64,000 nt of DNA, taken from NCBI RefSeq assembly GCF_005145025.1, contig NZ_CP039695.1:1793501-1857500 (forward strand), read 5' to 3'. Positions 42,549 through 51,442 of this stretch are shown here, piece after piece. Position 1 is the stretch's first letter; every line of letters begins with the position of its first letter. The notes below the pieces were generated by a model, which saw nothing but the letters and a program-made list of their open reading frames with translations, did no database searches and was not told the origin of the DNA. Origin of the DNA: Novosphingobium sp. EMRT-2. GTDB taxonomy: Bacteria; Pseudomonadota; Alphaproteobacteria; Sphingomonadales; Sphingomonadaceae. A program made the position numbers and the translations under genes.

Positions 42549-43709
42549 TCAGGCCCCCGGAAGGTCCAGGATGCGCTTGGCGATCACGTTGAGCATGACC
42601 TCGCTAGTGCCACCCTCGATCGAGTTCGCCTTGGTCCGCAGCCACGACCGCGCCGGCGTGCCGCCGCTGGTCGCTTCGCTTTCCCATTCCAGCGCGGTGC
42701 TGCCACCGGCCGCCATGAGCAGTTCGTGGCGGCGCTTGTTCAGCTCGGTGCCGGCGTACTTCATCATGTTGGGCTGCGCCGGATGCGCCTTGCCCACCTT
42801 GATCTCGTCGAGGAACTTCTCGCCCATCGCGGTATAGGCCAGCGCATCGACATCGAACTGCGCCAGTTCGGCGCGCAGGATCGGGTCTTCCAGCCCGTTC
42901 CGCGCGATCACCGCGCCGATCGTGGTCAGCCGGTCGCTGCCGCCCGCGCCCGAGATCATCTCGCGCTCGTGGCCCAGCAGGTATTTCGCCACGTCCCAGC
43001 CGCGGTTGAGCTGGCCGACGATCTGCGCCTTGGGCACCTTCACGTTGTCAAAGAATGTCTCGCAGAACGGTGAACTGCCCGAAATCAGCTTGATCGGCTT
43101 GGTGGTGACGCCGGGGCTTTCCATGTCGAACAGCAGGAAGGAAATGCCCTGGTACTTGTTGGTCTTGTCGGTGCGGACCAGGCAGAAGATCCAGTCGGCC
43201 TTGTCGGCATAGGAGGTCCAGATCTTCTGGCCGTTGACCACCCAGTGATCGCCCTTATCTTCGCCGAAGGTCTGGAGCGAGACGAGGTCGGAGCCCGATC
43301 CGGGTTCGGAATAGCCCTGGCACCAGCGGATTTCGCCGCGCGCGATCTGGCCCAGATAGTGGACCTTCTGCTCCTCGGTGCCGAACTTCAGCAGCGCCGG
43401 CCCCAGCATCCAGATGCCGAAGCTCGACAGCGGCGGGCGCGCGCCGATCCGGGCGCATTCCTCGCGCCAGACCTTCGCTTCGGCCGGCGACAGGCCCGCG
43501 CCGCCATAGGCCTTGGGCCAATCGGGCACGGTATAGCCCTTGGCCACGCAGCGTTCGAGCCAGTTCTTCTGCGCCGCGTTCTTGAACTGGAAGCGCCGTC
43601 CGCCCCAGCATACATCGCCTTCGTCGCGCACCGGTTCGCGCATTTCCGGCGGGCAGTTGGCTTCCAGCCACGCGCGGATTTCCTGACGGAAACTGTCCAG
43701 ATCAGACAT
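42549..43709 (-). CDS. Acyl-CoA dehydrogenase family protein
   Basis: A 386-residue flavoenzyme-type protein. CQGYSEPGSGSDLVSLQTFGEDKGDHWVVNGQKIWTSYADKADW is the flavin-binding middle domain, and EGGTSEVMLNVIAKRIL the C-terminal signature. This is the subgroup long known from steroid, cholate and branched side-chain degradation (FadE-like, heteromeric). First gene of the minus arm; its start is divergent from the SDR gene at 43916 with 206 bases between, presumably a shared control region. Confidence 0.92.
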   Translation of the reverse strand: MSDLDSFRQEIRAWLEANCPPEMREPVRDEGDVCWGGRRFQFKNAAQKNWLERCVAKGYTVPDWPKAYGGAGLSPAEAKVWREECARIGARPPLSSFGIWMLGPALLKFGTEEQKVHYLGQIARGEIRWCQGYSEPGSGSDLVSLQTFGEDKGDHWVVNGQKIWTSYADKADWIFCLVRTDKTNKYQGISFLLFDMESPGVTTKPIKLISGSSPFCETFFDNVKVPKAQIVGQLNRGWDVAKYLLGHEREMISGAGGSDRLTTIGAVIARNGLEDPILRAELAQFDVDALAYTAMGEKFLDEIKVGKAHPAQPNMMKYAGTELNKRRHELLMAAGGSTALEWESEATSGGTPARSWLRTKANSIEGGTSEVMLNVIAKRILDLPGA

Positions 43710-43915
43710 CTTCGGGCTCCTCTCTTAATCGCAAGGTTAAGGCGAGTCGCGATGCTTGCGCAAGCGCGGATTTCCAAGGGTTTGCGCGATGCAAGGATGC
43801 CGTAGCGTCAAGCGCCAAGGCATTGACGAAGGCCCATTCGCGCCTAAGCTTCCGGCCAAACAGACAGACCGGGACACGGTCCAGAACACAGGCCCGCCCG
43901 GGCCGGGAGAGAACC

Positions 43916-44764
43916 ATGCGCTTCGAAGGAAAGACCGTTGTCGTAACGGGTGCCGCCTCGGGAATCGGCCGCGCCACCGCGCTCAAGTTTGCCGCGGAAG
44001 GCGCGCGCGTCTATGCGGCGGACATCGACGAACAGGGCCTTGCCGCGCTGGCGGCGACCACCAACGGCAGCATCGCCACCGCGCGGTGCGACGTGACCCG
44101 GACCGAGGACATCAAGGCGCTGATGGACCGCGCCGCCGCCGAAACCGGCGGAATCGACGTGGTGTTCAACAATGCCGGCGCGGGCGGCGATCGCGCCACG
44201 ATCGACGAGATCGAGCCGGCCGGCTGGGACCGCACGATGGACCTGCTGCTGCGGTCGGTGGCGTTCGGCATCCGCTATGCCGTCCCGCACATGATCGGCC
44301 GCCCGGGCGCGGCGATCGTCAACACTTCCTCGGTCGCGGCGGTCGGGCCGGGCTATTCGCCCACCGCCTATGCCGTCGCCAAGGCCGGGGTGCTGCACCT
44401 GACCAAGTGCGCGGCGGCGGACCTCGCCAAACACCAGATCCGCGTCAACGCGGTGCAGCCGGGCTTCATCAACACCAACATCTTCACCCGTTCGCTGGAA
44501 ATGCCGGCCGAACTGGAAGCGCAGGCCAAGGGCGCGATCGCGATGATGTCGCAAAGCGCTCAGCCGGTGGCGCGCGGCGGCCAGCCGGACGACATCTCGG
44601 ACGCCGTGCTGTTCCTGGCCAGCGACGCGGCCGGCTTCGTCACCGGCACCTCGCTGATCGTCGATGGCGGCATCACCATCGGCCCGCGCCACAGCTGGGA
44701 CCCCGCCATGCCGGGGATGTTCGACGCCCTGCAGCAGATGGCAGACGCCGGGCAGCCGGCGTGA
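43916..44764 (+). CDS. SDR-family oxidoreductase
   Basis: A 282-residue classical SDR. TGAASGIGRAT near residues 11-21, NNAG in VVFNNAGAGGD, and YAVAK with upstream NTSSVAAVGPG make a complete catalytic set; DGGITIGPRHSW closes the domain. A C-terminal extension follows. It probably oxidises a hydroxyacyl or sterol-like alcohol, as judged from its neighbours. The stop overlaps the GTG of the transporter gene. Confidence 0.9.
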   Translation: MRFEGKTVVVTGAASGIGRATALKFAAEGARVYAADIDEQGLAALAATTNGSIATARCDVTRTEDIKALMDRAAAETGGIDVVFNNAGAGGDRATIDEIEPAGWDRTMDLLLRSVAFGIRYAVPHMIGRPGAAIVNTSSVAAVGPGYSPTAYAVAKAGVLHLTKCAAADLAKHQIRVNAVQPGFINTNIFTRSLEMPAELEAQAKGAIAMMSQSAQPVARGGQPDDISDAVLFLASDAAGFVTGTSLIVDGGITIGPRHSWDPAMPGMFDALQQMADAGQPA

Positions 44765-46188
44765 TCCCGATAGAAGGCCGCGTTCCGACGCGGACCGCGG
44801 CGTTTGCCGGGCTTGGCAGCGTGGCCTATGGGATCAAGGACAACGGCTTCTCCACCTTCCTGCTGCTGTTTTACAACCAGGTGCTGGGCATGGACGCCCG
44901 GCTCGTCAGCCTGGCGCTGCTGATCGCGCTGGTGTTCGACGGGCTCGTCGATCCGCTGGTCGGCCATGTCAGCGATCGCACGCGCACGCGTTTCGGCCGC
45001 CGCCTGCCGTTCCTCTACCTTGCCCCGATCCCGCTGGGGATCGCGTGGGTCCTGCTGTGGTCGCCCACCGGCGCGCCCAGTTTCGCCACGCTGCTGGTCT
45101 CGGCCATTCTCGTGCGCGGGCTGGTCGCGGCCTGCGAAGTGCCCTCGGCCGCGCTGGTCGCGGAAATCAGCCGCGATTACGACGAGCGCACCCGGCTTAC
45201 CCGCTTCCGCTTCGTCTTCGCCTGGGGCGGCGGCCTGCTGATGCTGCTGCTGGCCTATGGCGTGTTCCTGCCCAACGCGATGCTGGCCCGCGAAGGTTAT
45301 CGCGCGTTCGGCATCGCCGGGGCGATCCTGATGGCCGGCTGCGTGCTGGGTTCGGCCGTGGGCCTGCACCGCACTATCGCCGGCTGGCCGCCGCAACAGA
45401 CCGCCCCCGGCAAGGGACTGCTCGGCTCGCTGGGCGAGATCCGCGAAAGCTTCTCGCACCCCGCCTGCCTGGTGGTGATGGCCGGCATCGCCTGCGCCAT
45501 GACCAGCCAGGGCATCACCTTCGCGCTGTCGAACTACCTGTACCTCTACGTCTGGCGGTTCACGCCCACGGCGCTCCAGATCTTTCCGGTCGTGCTGTTC
45601 GGCAGCGTGATCGGCGCCTCGCTGCTCGCCGGCCCGGCGCAACGGCGCTGGGGCAAGGCGGGCGCGGTGGCGGCCACCGCGCCGCTGGGCATGCTGTTCT
45701 GGGTCGGCCCCCTGCTGCTGCGCTATTTCGATCTCTGGGCGGCGGACGGCAGCACGCCGGCGCTGGTGGCGATGTTCGTCTGCACGCTGCTGGCCAACAC
45801 GTTCACGGTGACCTCCTCGATCGCGCTGTGGTCGATGGTGGCCGATGTGGTGGAAGCGTCGGAGGAACAGACCGGGCGCCGGTCCGAAGGGACGCTCTCG
45901 GCCGGGGCGTTCCTCGCCTCCAAGTGCGCTACCGGCCTGGGCATCTTCGCCGCCGGGCTGCTGCTCAGCTATGCGCAGTTGCAGCCCAACGCTCGGCCCG
46001 ACGCGGTGCCGGCGCTGGTGATAGACAAGCTGAGCTTCGCCTACGCCGTCTGCACCGCCCTGCTCGCCATCGCGACCGCCACGATCGCGCTGCGCTTCCC
46101 GATCGATCGCGCCGCCCACGAAGCGCGGCTCGCCCTGCTCGACAAGCTGGCGCAGAGCGATCCCGACGCGGGAGGACTGCATCCTTAA
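44761..46188 (+). CDS. MFS transporter of the GPH (glycoside-pentoside-hexuronide) type
   Basis: A 475-residue protein with about 12 membrane helices. GVFD-like signature appears as LVFDGLVDPLVGHVSDRTRTRFGRRLPFLYLAPIP, the cation-symporter motif of the GPH family (D-x-x-DPxxGxxSDRTRxRxGRRRP). Although named for sugars, sphingomonad members sit in steroid, limonoid and aromatic loci. Here the neighbours suggest uptake of the compound degraded by the dehydrogenases. The GTG start overlaps the SDR stop. Confidence 0.9.
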   Translation: MIPIEGRVPTRTAAFAGLGSVAYGIKDNGFSTFLLLFYNQVLGMDARLVSLALLIALVFDGLVDPLVGHVSDRTRTRFGRRLPFLYLAPIPLGIAWVLLWSPTGAPSFATLLVSAILVRGLVAACEVPSAALVAEISRDYDERTRLTRFRFVFAWGGGLLMLLLAYGVFLPNAMLAREGYRAFGIAGAILMAGCVLGSAVGLHRTIAGWPPQQTAPGKGLLGSLGEIRESFSHPACLVVMAGIACAMTSQGITFALSNYLYLYVWRFTPTALQIFPVVLFGSVIGASLLAGPAQRRWGKAGAVAATAPLGMLFWVGPLLLRYFDLWAADGSTPALVAMFVCTLLANTFTVTSSIALWSMVADVVEASEEQTGRRSEGTLSAGAFLASKCATGLGIFAAGLLLSYAQLQPNARPDAVPALVIDKLSFAYAVCTALLAIATATIALRFPIDRAAHEARLALLDKLAQSDPDAGGLHP

Positions 46189-46305
46189 AACCGATCCCCG
46201 AACCGGTTTTGCCCAGGATCAAGGCCCGCGTTAACCGCACGATTAGTTTTCGCTTGAATTCGCCCGATGCCCGGTGAATTCTTCCCGGACGCAAGGAGAG
46301 GACAG

Positions 46306-47595
46306 ATGGATTTCGACCCCACAGAACGCCAGGTCTATTGGCGTGACCGCGTACGCCAGTTCATCGAGGGCCATGTCCGCCCGCGCAACGCGGAGTTCAA
46401 GGCCGAAAAGAACAGCGGCGATCGCTGGAAGGTGATCCAGGTCCTTGAGGAGGAAAAGGCCCGCGCCAAGGCGCAGGGCATCTGGAACCTGTTCATGCCG
46501 CCGCAGTCCGGCCGTGCCCATGTGGACGACAGCTTCACCTTCGAAGGCCCCGGCCTCACCAACCTCGAATACGCGCTCTGCGCCGAGGAAATGGGCCGCG
46601 TGGGCTGGGCCAGCGAAACCTTCAACTGCTCCGCGCCGGATACCGGCAACATGGAAGTGCTGCACCGCTACGGCACGCGCGACCAGAAGGACGAATGGCT
46701 CAAGCCGCTGATGAACGGCGAAATCCGTTCCGCCTTCCTGATGACCGAGCCGCAGGTCGCCTCATCCGACGCCACCAATATCGAAACCTCGATCCGCCGC
46801 GAAGGCGATGAATACGTCATCAACGGGCGCAAGTGGTGGTCCTCGGGCGCGGGCGATCCGCGCTGCAAGATCGCCATCGTCATGGGCAAGACCGATTTCG
46901 AGGCGAAGCGCCACCAGCAGCAGTCGATGGTGCTGATGCCGCTGGACGCGCCGGGCGTGACGATCGAGCGCTTCCTGCCGGTGTTCGGCTATGACGACGC
47001 GCCGCACGGCCACATGGAAATCCGGCTGGACAACGTGCGCATTCCGGCCTCGAACATCCTGCTGGGCGAAGGGCGCGGGTTCGAGATCGCGCAGGGCCGC
47101 CTCGGGCCGGGCCGCATCCACCACTGCATGCGCACGATCGGCGTGGCGGAAGAAGCCATCGCTAAGATGGCCAAGCGGCTGCAATCGCGCGTCGCCTTCG
47201 GCAAGCGCGTGTCCGAACATTCGATCTGGGAACAGCGCATCGCGCAGGCCCGCATCGACATCGACATGACCCGCCTGCTCTGCCTGAAGGCGGCGGACAT
47301 GATGGACAAGGTGGGCAACAAGGCCGCCGCGCTGGAAATCGCGATGATCAAGGTGCAGGCCCCCAACATGGCGCTGCGCATCATCGACGATGCGATCCAG
47401 GCGCACGGCGGCGGCGGCGTTTCCGAAGACTTCGGCCTCGCTGAGAGCTATGCCCACATGCGCACGCTGCGGCTGGCCGACGGCCCGGACGAAGTTCACA
47501 ACCGCGCCATCGCGCGCATCGAGTTCGCCCGCCACGCGGAAGGCCCGCAGGGCGATCGCGGCTTTAGCTCGGGCGATCTGGGCGTGGCGCGCTAG
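46306..47595 (+). CDS. Acyl-CoA dehydrogenase (ACAD10/11-like)
   Basis: A 429-residue long-type acyl-CoA dehydrogenase. [43 protein letters not shown] contains the flavin and substrate loop, and [33 protein letters not shown] the C-terminal part. This is the branch (ACAD10/11-type) that pairs with aminoglycoside-phosphotransferase-like proteins, one of which lies at 48806, supporting function in 4-hydroxy or branched acyl-CoA breakdown. AAGGAG is 8 bases before the ATG at 46306. Confidence 0.93.
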   Translation: MDFDPTERQVYWRDRVRQFIEGHVRPRNAEFKAEKNSGDRWKVIQVLEEEKARAKAQGIWNLFMPPQSGRAHVDDSFTFEGPGLTNLEYALCAEEMGRVGWASETFNCSAPDTGNMEVLHRYGTRDQKDEWLKPLMNGEIRSAFLMTEPQVASSDATNIETSIRREGDEYVINGRKWWSSGAGDPRCKIAIVMGKTDFEAKRHQQQSMVLMPLDAPGVTIERFLPVFGYDDAPHGHMEIRLDNVRIPASNILLGEGRGFEIAQGRLGPGRIHHCMRTIGVAEEAIAKMAKRLQSRVAFGKRVSEHSIWEQRIAQARIDIDMTRLLCLKAADMMDKVGNKAAALEIAMIKVQAPNMALRIIDDAIQAHGGGGVSEDFGLAESYAHMRTLRLADGPDEVHNRAIARIEFARHAEGPQGDRGFSSGDLGVAR

Positions 47596-47613
47596 GCCTC
47601 TCTGGCGCCATCT

Positions 47614-47655
47614 TCCCCCTCCCGCACGCGGGAGGGGTTGGGGGTGGGCCGATCG
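47614..47655. repeat. GC-rich palindromic repeat, half copy
   Basis: CCCCTCCCGC-AC-GCGGGAGGGG-type palindrome followed by TTGGGGGTGGGCC. It corresponds to the left half of the nested element at 42444-42537. Confidence 0.85.
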
Positions 47656-47717
47656 GGCATTCCGCCGCAAACGCTCGCCCTGCTCCGTCCCGATGGGAAC
47701 GCAAAGGAACAAGAACC

Positions 47718-48809
47718 ATGAAAGCCGCCATTCTCGAAAAGCCTGGCCAGCCGCTGGAAATCGACCGGCTCGCCATCGCCAAGCCCGGCCCGCATGAGGT
47801 GCTGATCCGCACGGCGGCCTGCGGCCTGTGCCATTCGGACCTCCATTTCATCGAAGGCACCTATCCCCACCCGCTGCCCGCCGTGCCGGGCCATGAAGCC
47901 GCCGGCATCGTGGAGGCGGTGGGCAGCGAAGTCCGCACCGTGAAGAAGGGCGATGCGGTCGTCACCTGCCTGTCCGCCTTCTGCGGGCACTGCGAATTCT
48001 GCGTGACCGGCCGCATGGCGCTGTGCCTGGGCGGCGACACGCGGCGGGGCGCCGGCGAAGCGCCGCGCCTGACCCGCGCCAGCGACGGCAGCGCGGTCAA
48101 CCAGATGCTCAACCTGTCCGCCTTCGCGGAAATGATGCTGGTGCACGAACACGCCTGCGTCGCGATCAATCCGGACATGCCGCTCGATCGCGCGGCGGTG
48201 ATAGGCTGCGCGGTGACCACCGGCGCGGGCGCGGTGTTCAACGCCTGCAAGGTGACGCCGGGCGAAACCGTGGCCGTGGTCGGCTGCGGCGGCGTGGGCC
48301 TTGCCACGGTCAACGCCGCGAAGATCGCCGGCGCGGGGCGGATCATTGCCGCTGACCCGATGCCGGAAAAGCGCGAACTGGCGAAGAAGCTGGGCGCGAC
48401 CGACGTGGTCGACGCCATGGCCCCCGATGCGGCCAAGCAAATCCTCGAACTGACCAGGGGCGGCGTCGATCACGCGATCGAGGCGGTGGGACGGCCGGCT
48501 TCGGGCGAACTCGCGGTCAAGTCGCTGCGCCGGGGTGGCACCGCCACGATCCTGGGCATGATGCCGCTGAACCACGCGGTCGCCCTGCCGGCGATGGACC
48601 TGCTTTCGGGCAAGAAGCTGCAAGGCGCGATCATGGGCATGAACCGCTTCCCGGTGGACCTGCCGCGCCTGGTCGATTTCTACATGCGCGGCCTGCTCGA
48701 TCTCGACACGATCATTGCCGAGCGCATTCCGCTGGAAGGGATCAACGAAGGCTTCGAGAAGATGAAGCAGGGCCATTCCGCCCGTTCGGTGATCGTGTTC
48801 GACCAATGA
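47718..48809 (+). CDS. Zinc-dependent alcohol dehydrogenase (class III-like MDR)
   Basis: A 363-residue medium-chain dehydrogenase. Catalytic zinc ligands are in CGLCHSDLH and PGHEAAG, the structural zinc cysteines in CGHCEFCVTGRMALC, and the NAD loop is VVGCGGVGLATV. The insert and TTGAGAVFNACKVTPGETVAVVG resemble the class III (glutathione-dependent formaldehyde) and aryl-alcohol branches. In this operon it probably oxidises an alcohol intermediate. The stop overlaps the phosphotransferase gene (ATGA). Confidence 0.92.
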   Translation: MKAAILEKPGQPLEIDRLAIAKPGPHEVLIRTAACGLCHSDLHFIEGTYPHPLPAVPGHEAAGIVEAVGSEVRTVKKGDAVVTCLSAFCGHCEFCVTGRMALCLGGDTRRGAGEAPRLTRASDGSAVNQMLNLSAFAEMMLVHEHACVAINPDMPLDRAAVIGCAVTTGAGAVFNACKVTPGETVAVVGCGGVGLATVNAAKIAGAGRIIAADPMPEKRELAKKLGATDVVDAMAPDAAKQILELTRGGVDHAIEAVGRPASGELAVKSLRRGGTATILGMMPLNHAVALPAMDLLSGKKLQGAIMGMNRFPVDLPRLVDFYMRGLLDLDTIIAERIPLEGINEGFEKMKQGHSARSVIVFDQ

Positions 48810-49885
48810 GCGAACCGGCCCCGATCGACGCCCAGGCCGCCTTTACCGGAACGGTCGTGCCCGAAGGGGCCGACCGGCTCGACGAAGCGCGCCTGACCGA
48901 ATGGTTCGCGGCCAACGTGGCGGGCTTCCGGGGGCCGCTGACGGTGCGCAAGTTCAAGGGCGGGCAATCCAACCCGACCTATCGCATCGACGCGCCGTCG
49001 GGCAGCTACGTGCTGCGGCGCAAGCCGTTCGGCAAGCTGCTGCCCTCCGCGCACGCGGTCGATCGCGAACACCGCGTCCAGGCCGGGCTGGCGAAGACCG
49101 GGTTCCCGGTGGCGCCGCAATACGGCCTGTGCACCGACGATTCGGTGGTCGGATCGATGTTCTACGTCATGAGCATGGTCGAAGGCCGCACGATCTGGGA
49201 CGGCGCCATGCCCGGCGCCACGCCCGATTTCCGCCGCCAGACCTACCACGCCATGATCGACACGCTGGCGGCGCTGCACGGCGCGGACATCGCGGCGGCG
49301 GGGCTTTCGGATTTCGGCAAGCCCGGCAACTACTTCGGCCGGCAGGTCGATCGCTGGACCAAGCAGTACAAGCTGGCCGAAACCGAACACATGGACGTGA
49401 TGGAGCGGCTGATCGCGTGGCTCCCCGCCACGCTGCCCGAACAGACGCGCACCTCGGTGGTCCACGGCGATTACCGCATCGACAACATGATCTTCGCGCC
49501 CACCGAGGCCCGCGTCGCCGCCGTGCTGGACTGGGAACTGTCCACGCTGGGCGATCCACTGGCCGATTTCACCTATGTCGCGCTCGCCTGGGTGACCGAG
49601 AACGGCGGCCGGTCGGGCGTGATGGACCTAGACCGCAAGGCGCTGGGCATTCCCGAACTGGACGAGATCGTCGAACGCTACTGCGCCGCCACCGGCCGCG
49701 ATGGCGTGCCCGATCTGAACTGGTACTTCGCCTACAACTTCTTCCGCCTGGCCGGGATCATCCAGGGCATCAAGAAGCGCGTGATCGATGGCACCGCTTC
49801 CAGCGCGCATGCCCGGCAGATGTCGGAACGGGTCACGCCGCTCGCCGAAACGGCGTGGTCCTTCGCGGTCAAGGCCGGGGCCTGA
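48806..49885 (+). CDS. Aminoglycoside-phosphotransferase-like kinase (ACAD10/11-associated)
   Basis: A 359-residue protein-kinase-fold enzyme. KFKGGQSNPTYRI with the lysine of VLRRKPFG forms the nucleotide lobe; the catalytic loop is SVVHGDYRIDNMIF and the metal loop VLDWELSTLGDPLADF. This matches the ACAD10/11-associated group, which phosphorylates 4-hydroxyacyl-CoA in mammals, not an antibiotic kinase. The acyl-CoA dehydrogenase two genes upstream is its expected partner. Confidence 0.92.
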   Translation: MSEPAPIDAQAAFTGTVVPEGADRLDEARLTEWFAANVAGFRGPLTVRKFKGGQSNPTYRIDAPSGSYVLRRKPFGKLLPSAHAVDREHRVQAGLAKTGFPVAPQYGLCTDDSVVGSMFYVMSMVEGRTIWDGAMPGATPDFRRQTYHAMIDTLAALHGADIAAAGLSDFGKPGNYFGRQVDRWTKQYKLAETEHMDVMERLIAWLPATLPEQTRTSVVHGDYRIDNMIFAPTEARVAAVLDWELSTLGDPLADFTYVALAWVTENGGRSGVMDLDRKALGIPELDEIVERYCAATGRDGVPDLNWYFAYNFFRLAGIIQGIKKRVIDGTASSAHARQMSERVTPLAETAWSFAVKAGA

Positions 49886-49887
49886 CC

Positions 49888-49897
49888 GTTACGTAAC
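49888..49897. repeat. GTTACGTAAC palindrome downstream of the kinase gene
   Basis: A perfect copy of the motif found around pspF-recF, standing 3 bases after the stop codon at 49885. It is the only perfect copy I saw outside the 4.5-5.8 kb cluster. Confidence 0.65.
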
Positions 49898-49950
49898 CAG
49901 GAACCAAAGCGGCGGTCCCGCGTAGATTGGCATCGCAACAGGAAAGCGCC

Positions 49951-49971
49951 GCGCATCCCCAGAGGATGCGC
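49951..49971 (+). other. Leader hairpin before the 48-residue membrane protein gene
   Basis: An 8-pair stem GCGCATCC/GGATGCGC with a 5-base loop, between the kinase gene and the small membrane protein gene. There is no T run, so it is more likely an mRNA leader structure than a terminator. Confidence 0.4.
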
Positions 49972-49999
49972 CGGCCGCAACCCGGAAAGGATGCCAATC

Positions 50000-50146
50000 A
50001 TGCTGATGACAATCGCCGTCGTGCTGCTCGTTCTGTGGCTGCTCGGCGTGTTCGTGTTCAAGATCACCGCGGGCCTGATCCATGTGGTGCTGGTGGTGGC
50101 GATCATCGTCGGCCTCGTCCAGCTGTTCACCGGTCGCAGAGCCTAG
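50000..50146 (+). CDS. Tiny two-helix membrane protein (lmo0937/DUF5670-like)
   Basis: A 48-residue frame read directly: MLMTIAVVLLVLWLLGVFVF, then KITAGLIHVVLVVAIIVGL and VQLFTGRRA. Two hydrophobic helices flank ITAGLIH, the signature I know for lmo0937-family proteins, which are often stress-induced. GGAAAGG lies about 9 bases before the ATG at 50000. ATG 49991 is in frame but too close to that site. Confidence 0.85.
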   Translation: MLMTIAVVLLVLWLLGVFVFKITAGLIHVVLVVAIIVGLVQLFTGRRA

Positions 50147-50231
50147 CCGGAGTCTGAACCAATTGTAACCGGCACGGTCCTCTGCCAACGGGGGTTCACC
50201 CCGCGCGCGGCAGCGGCTACACCGGTTACAT

Positions 50232-51437
50232 ATGCAACAGCTTTCAGCGACAGAACGCGATCTCGTCGGCCGCTTCAACGCCGACGCCATGCTTTCGCAA
50301 GTGCAGGCGTGGAGCGCGGTCAACACCGGCACGCGCAATCTGGAAGGGCTGGCTCGGCAGTGGGATCTGCTGGCGGAGGCCTTTTCCGATCTGCCGGGAG
50401 ATATCCGCAAGGTTGAACCCGCGCGGGTGACCGCCATCGCGGCGGACGGGCGCGAGGAAGACGTGGGCCACGGGGCTCATTTCGTGCTCTCGGTCCGCCC
50501 ACAGGCCGCGCGGCGCTATCTGCTGACCGGGCACATGGACACCGTGTTCCCGGCCATCCACGCCTTCCAGCAGCAGCGCTGGCTGGACGACGAGACGCTT
50601 AACGGCCCCGGCGTTGCCGACATGAAAGGCGGGATCGCGGTGATCCTGGCCGCGCTCGCCGCGTTCGAAACCAGCGTGGCGGCCGGCAACGTCGGCTACG
50701 ACGTGATGATCAACTCGGACGAGGAGACCGGCAGCCTCGCCTCCGCCGCGCTGATCGCGGAACTGGCGCGCGGCAAGGCGGCGGCGCTGACCTATGAACC
50801 CTCTGCCTTGCCCGATGGCACGCTGGCCGGCGCGCGCGCGGGCAGCGGCAACTTTTCGCTGATCATCACCGGCCGCTCCGCCCACGCCGGGCGCAATCCG
50901 CAGGACGGGCGCAACGCGATCGTCGCGGCCGCCGATCTCGCCCTGCGGCTCAAGCACATGGAAACGGCCACGCTTTCGGTCAATCCCGCGCGGATCGACG
51001 GCGGTTCGGCCAACAACGTGGTGCCCGATCACGCGGTGCTGCGCTTCAACATTCGCCCGCGCGCGGTGACCGATGCCGATCGCTTCGCCGTGGCGCTGCG
51101 CGGCCTGATCGCCGAGATCGAGCGCGAGCATGAAGTCTCCATCCACCTCCACGGTGGCCTCTCGCGTCCGCCCAAGCCGCTCGATCCCCCGGCCGAGGCG
51201 CTGTTCGGGCTGGTCCGCGATTGCGGCGCGGCGCTGGGGCAACCGATCCGCTGGCAAAGTTCGGGCGGGGTCTGCGATGGCAACAACATCGCCGCGCTGG
51301 GCGTGCCCGTGGTGGACACGATGGGTGTGCGCGGCGGCGCGATCCATTCGCCCGACGAATTCCTGATCGTATCCTCGCTGGCGGAACGCGCGGCCTTGTC
51401 CGCGCTGGTCCTTCACCGGCTTTCCGGAGGCAACTGA
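50232..51437 (+). CDS. M20-family metallohydrolase, first gene of the ast cluster
   Basis: A 401-residue M20 peptidase/deacylase (carboxypeptidase G2/ArgE group). Metal-binding motifs are intact: LTGHMDTVFP, GPGVADMKGG, INSDEETGS and a C-terminal histidine in RGGAIHSPDEF. The dimerisation domain contains GRSAHAGRNPQDGRNAI. Such enzymes remove acyl or amino acid groups from N-acyl amino acids. It lies 5 bases before astA, so a role in cleaving N-succinylglutamate, the missing AstE step, is an attractive inference. Confidence 0.88.
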   Translation: MQQLSATERDLVGRFNADAMLSQVQAWSAVNTGTRNLEGLARQWDLLAEAFSDLPGDIRKVEPARVTAIAADGREEDVGHGAHFVLSVRPQAARRYLLTGHMDTVFPAIHAFQQQRWLDDETLNGPGVADMKGGIAVILAALAAFETSVAAGNVGYDVMINSDEETGSLASAALIAELARGKAAALTYEPSALPDGTLAGARAGSGNFSLIITGRSAHAGRNPQDGRNAIVAAADLALRLKHMETATLSVNPARIDGGSANNVVPDHAVLRFNIRPRAVTDADRFAVALRGLIAEIEREHEVSIHLHGGLSRPPKPLDPPAEALFGLVRDCGAALGQPIRWQSSGGVCDGNNIAALGVPVVDTMGVRGGAIHSPDEFLIVSSLAERAALSALVLHRLSGGN

Positions 51438-51442
51438 CCGTC

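Noticed and set aside
46230..46250. CtrA-like motif (TTAACC then TTAG) before the acyl-CoA dehydrogenase gene at 46306
   Set aside because: The spacing is N8 rather than N7, so it does not fit the site.
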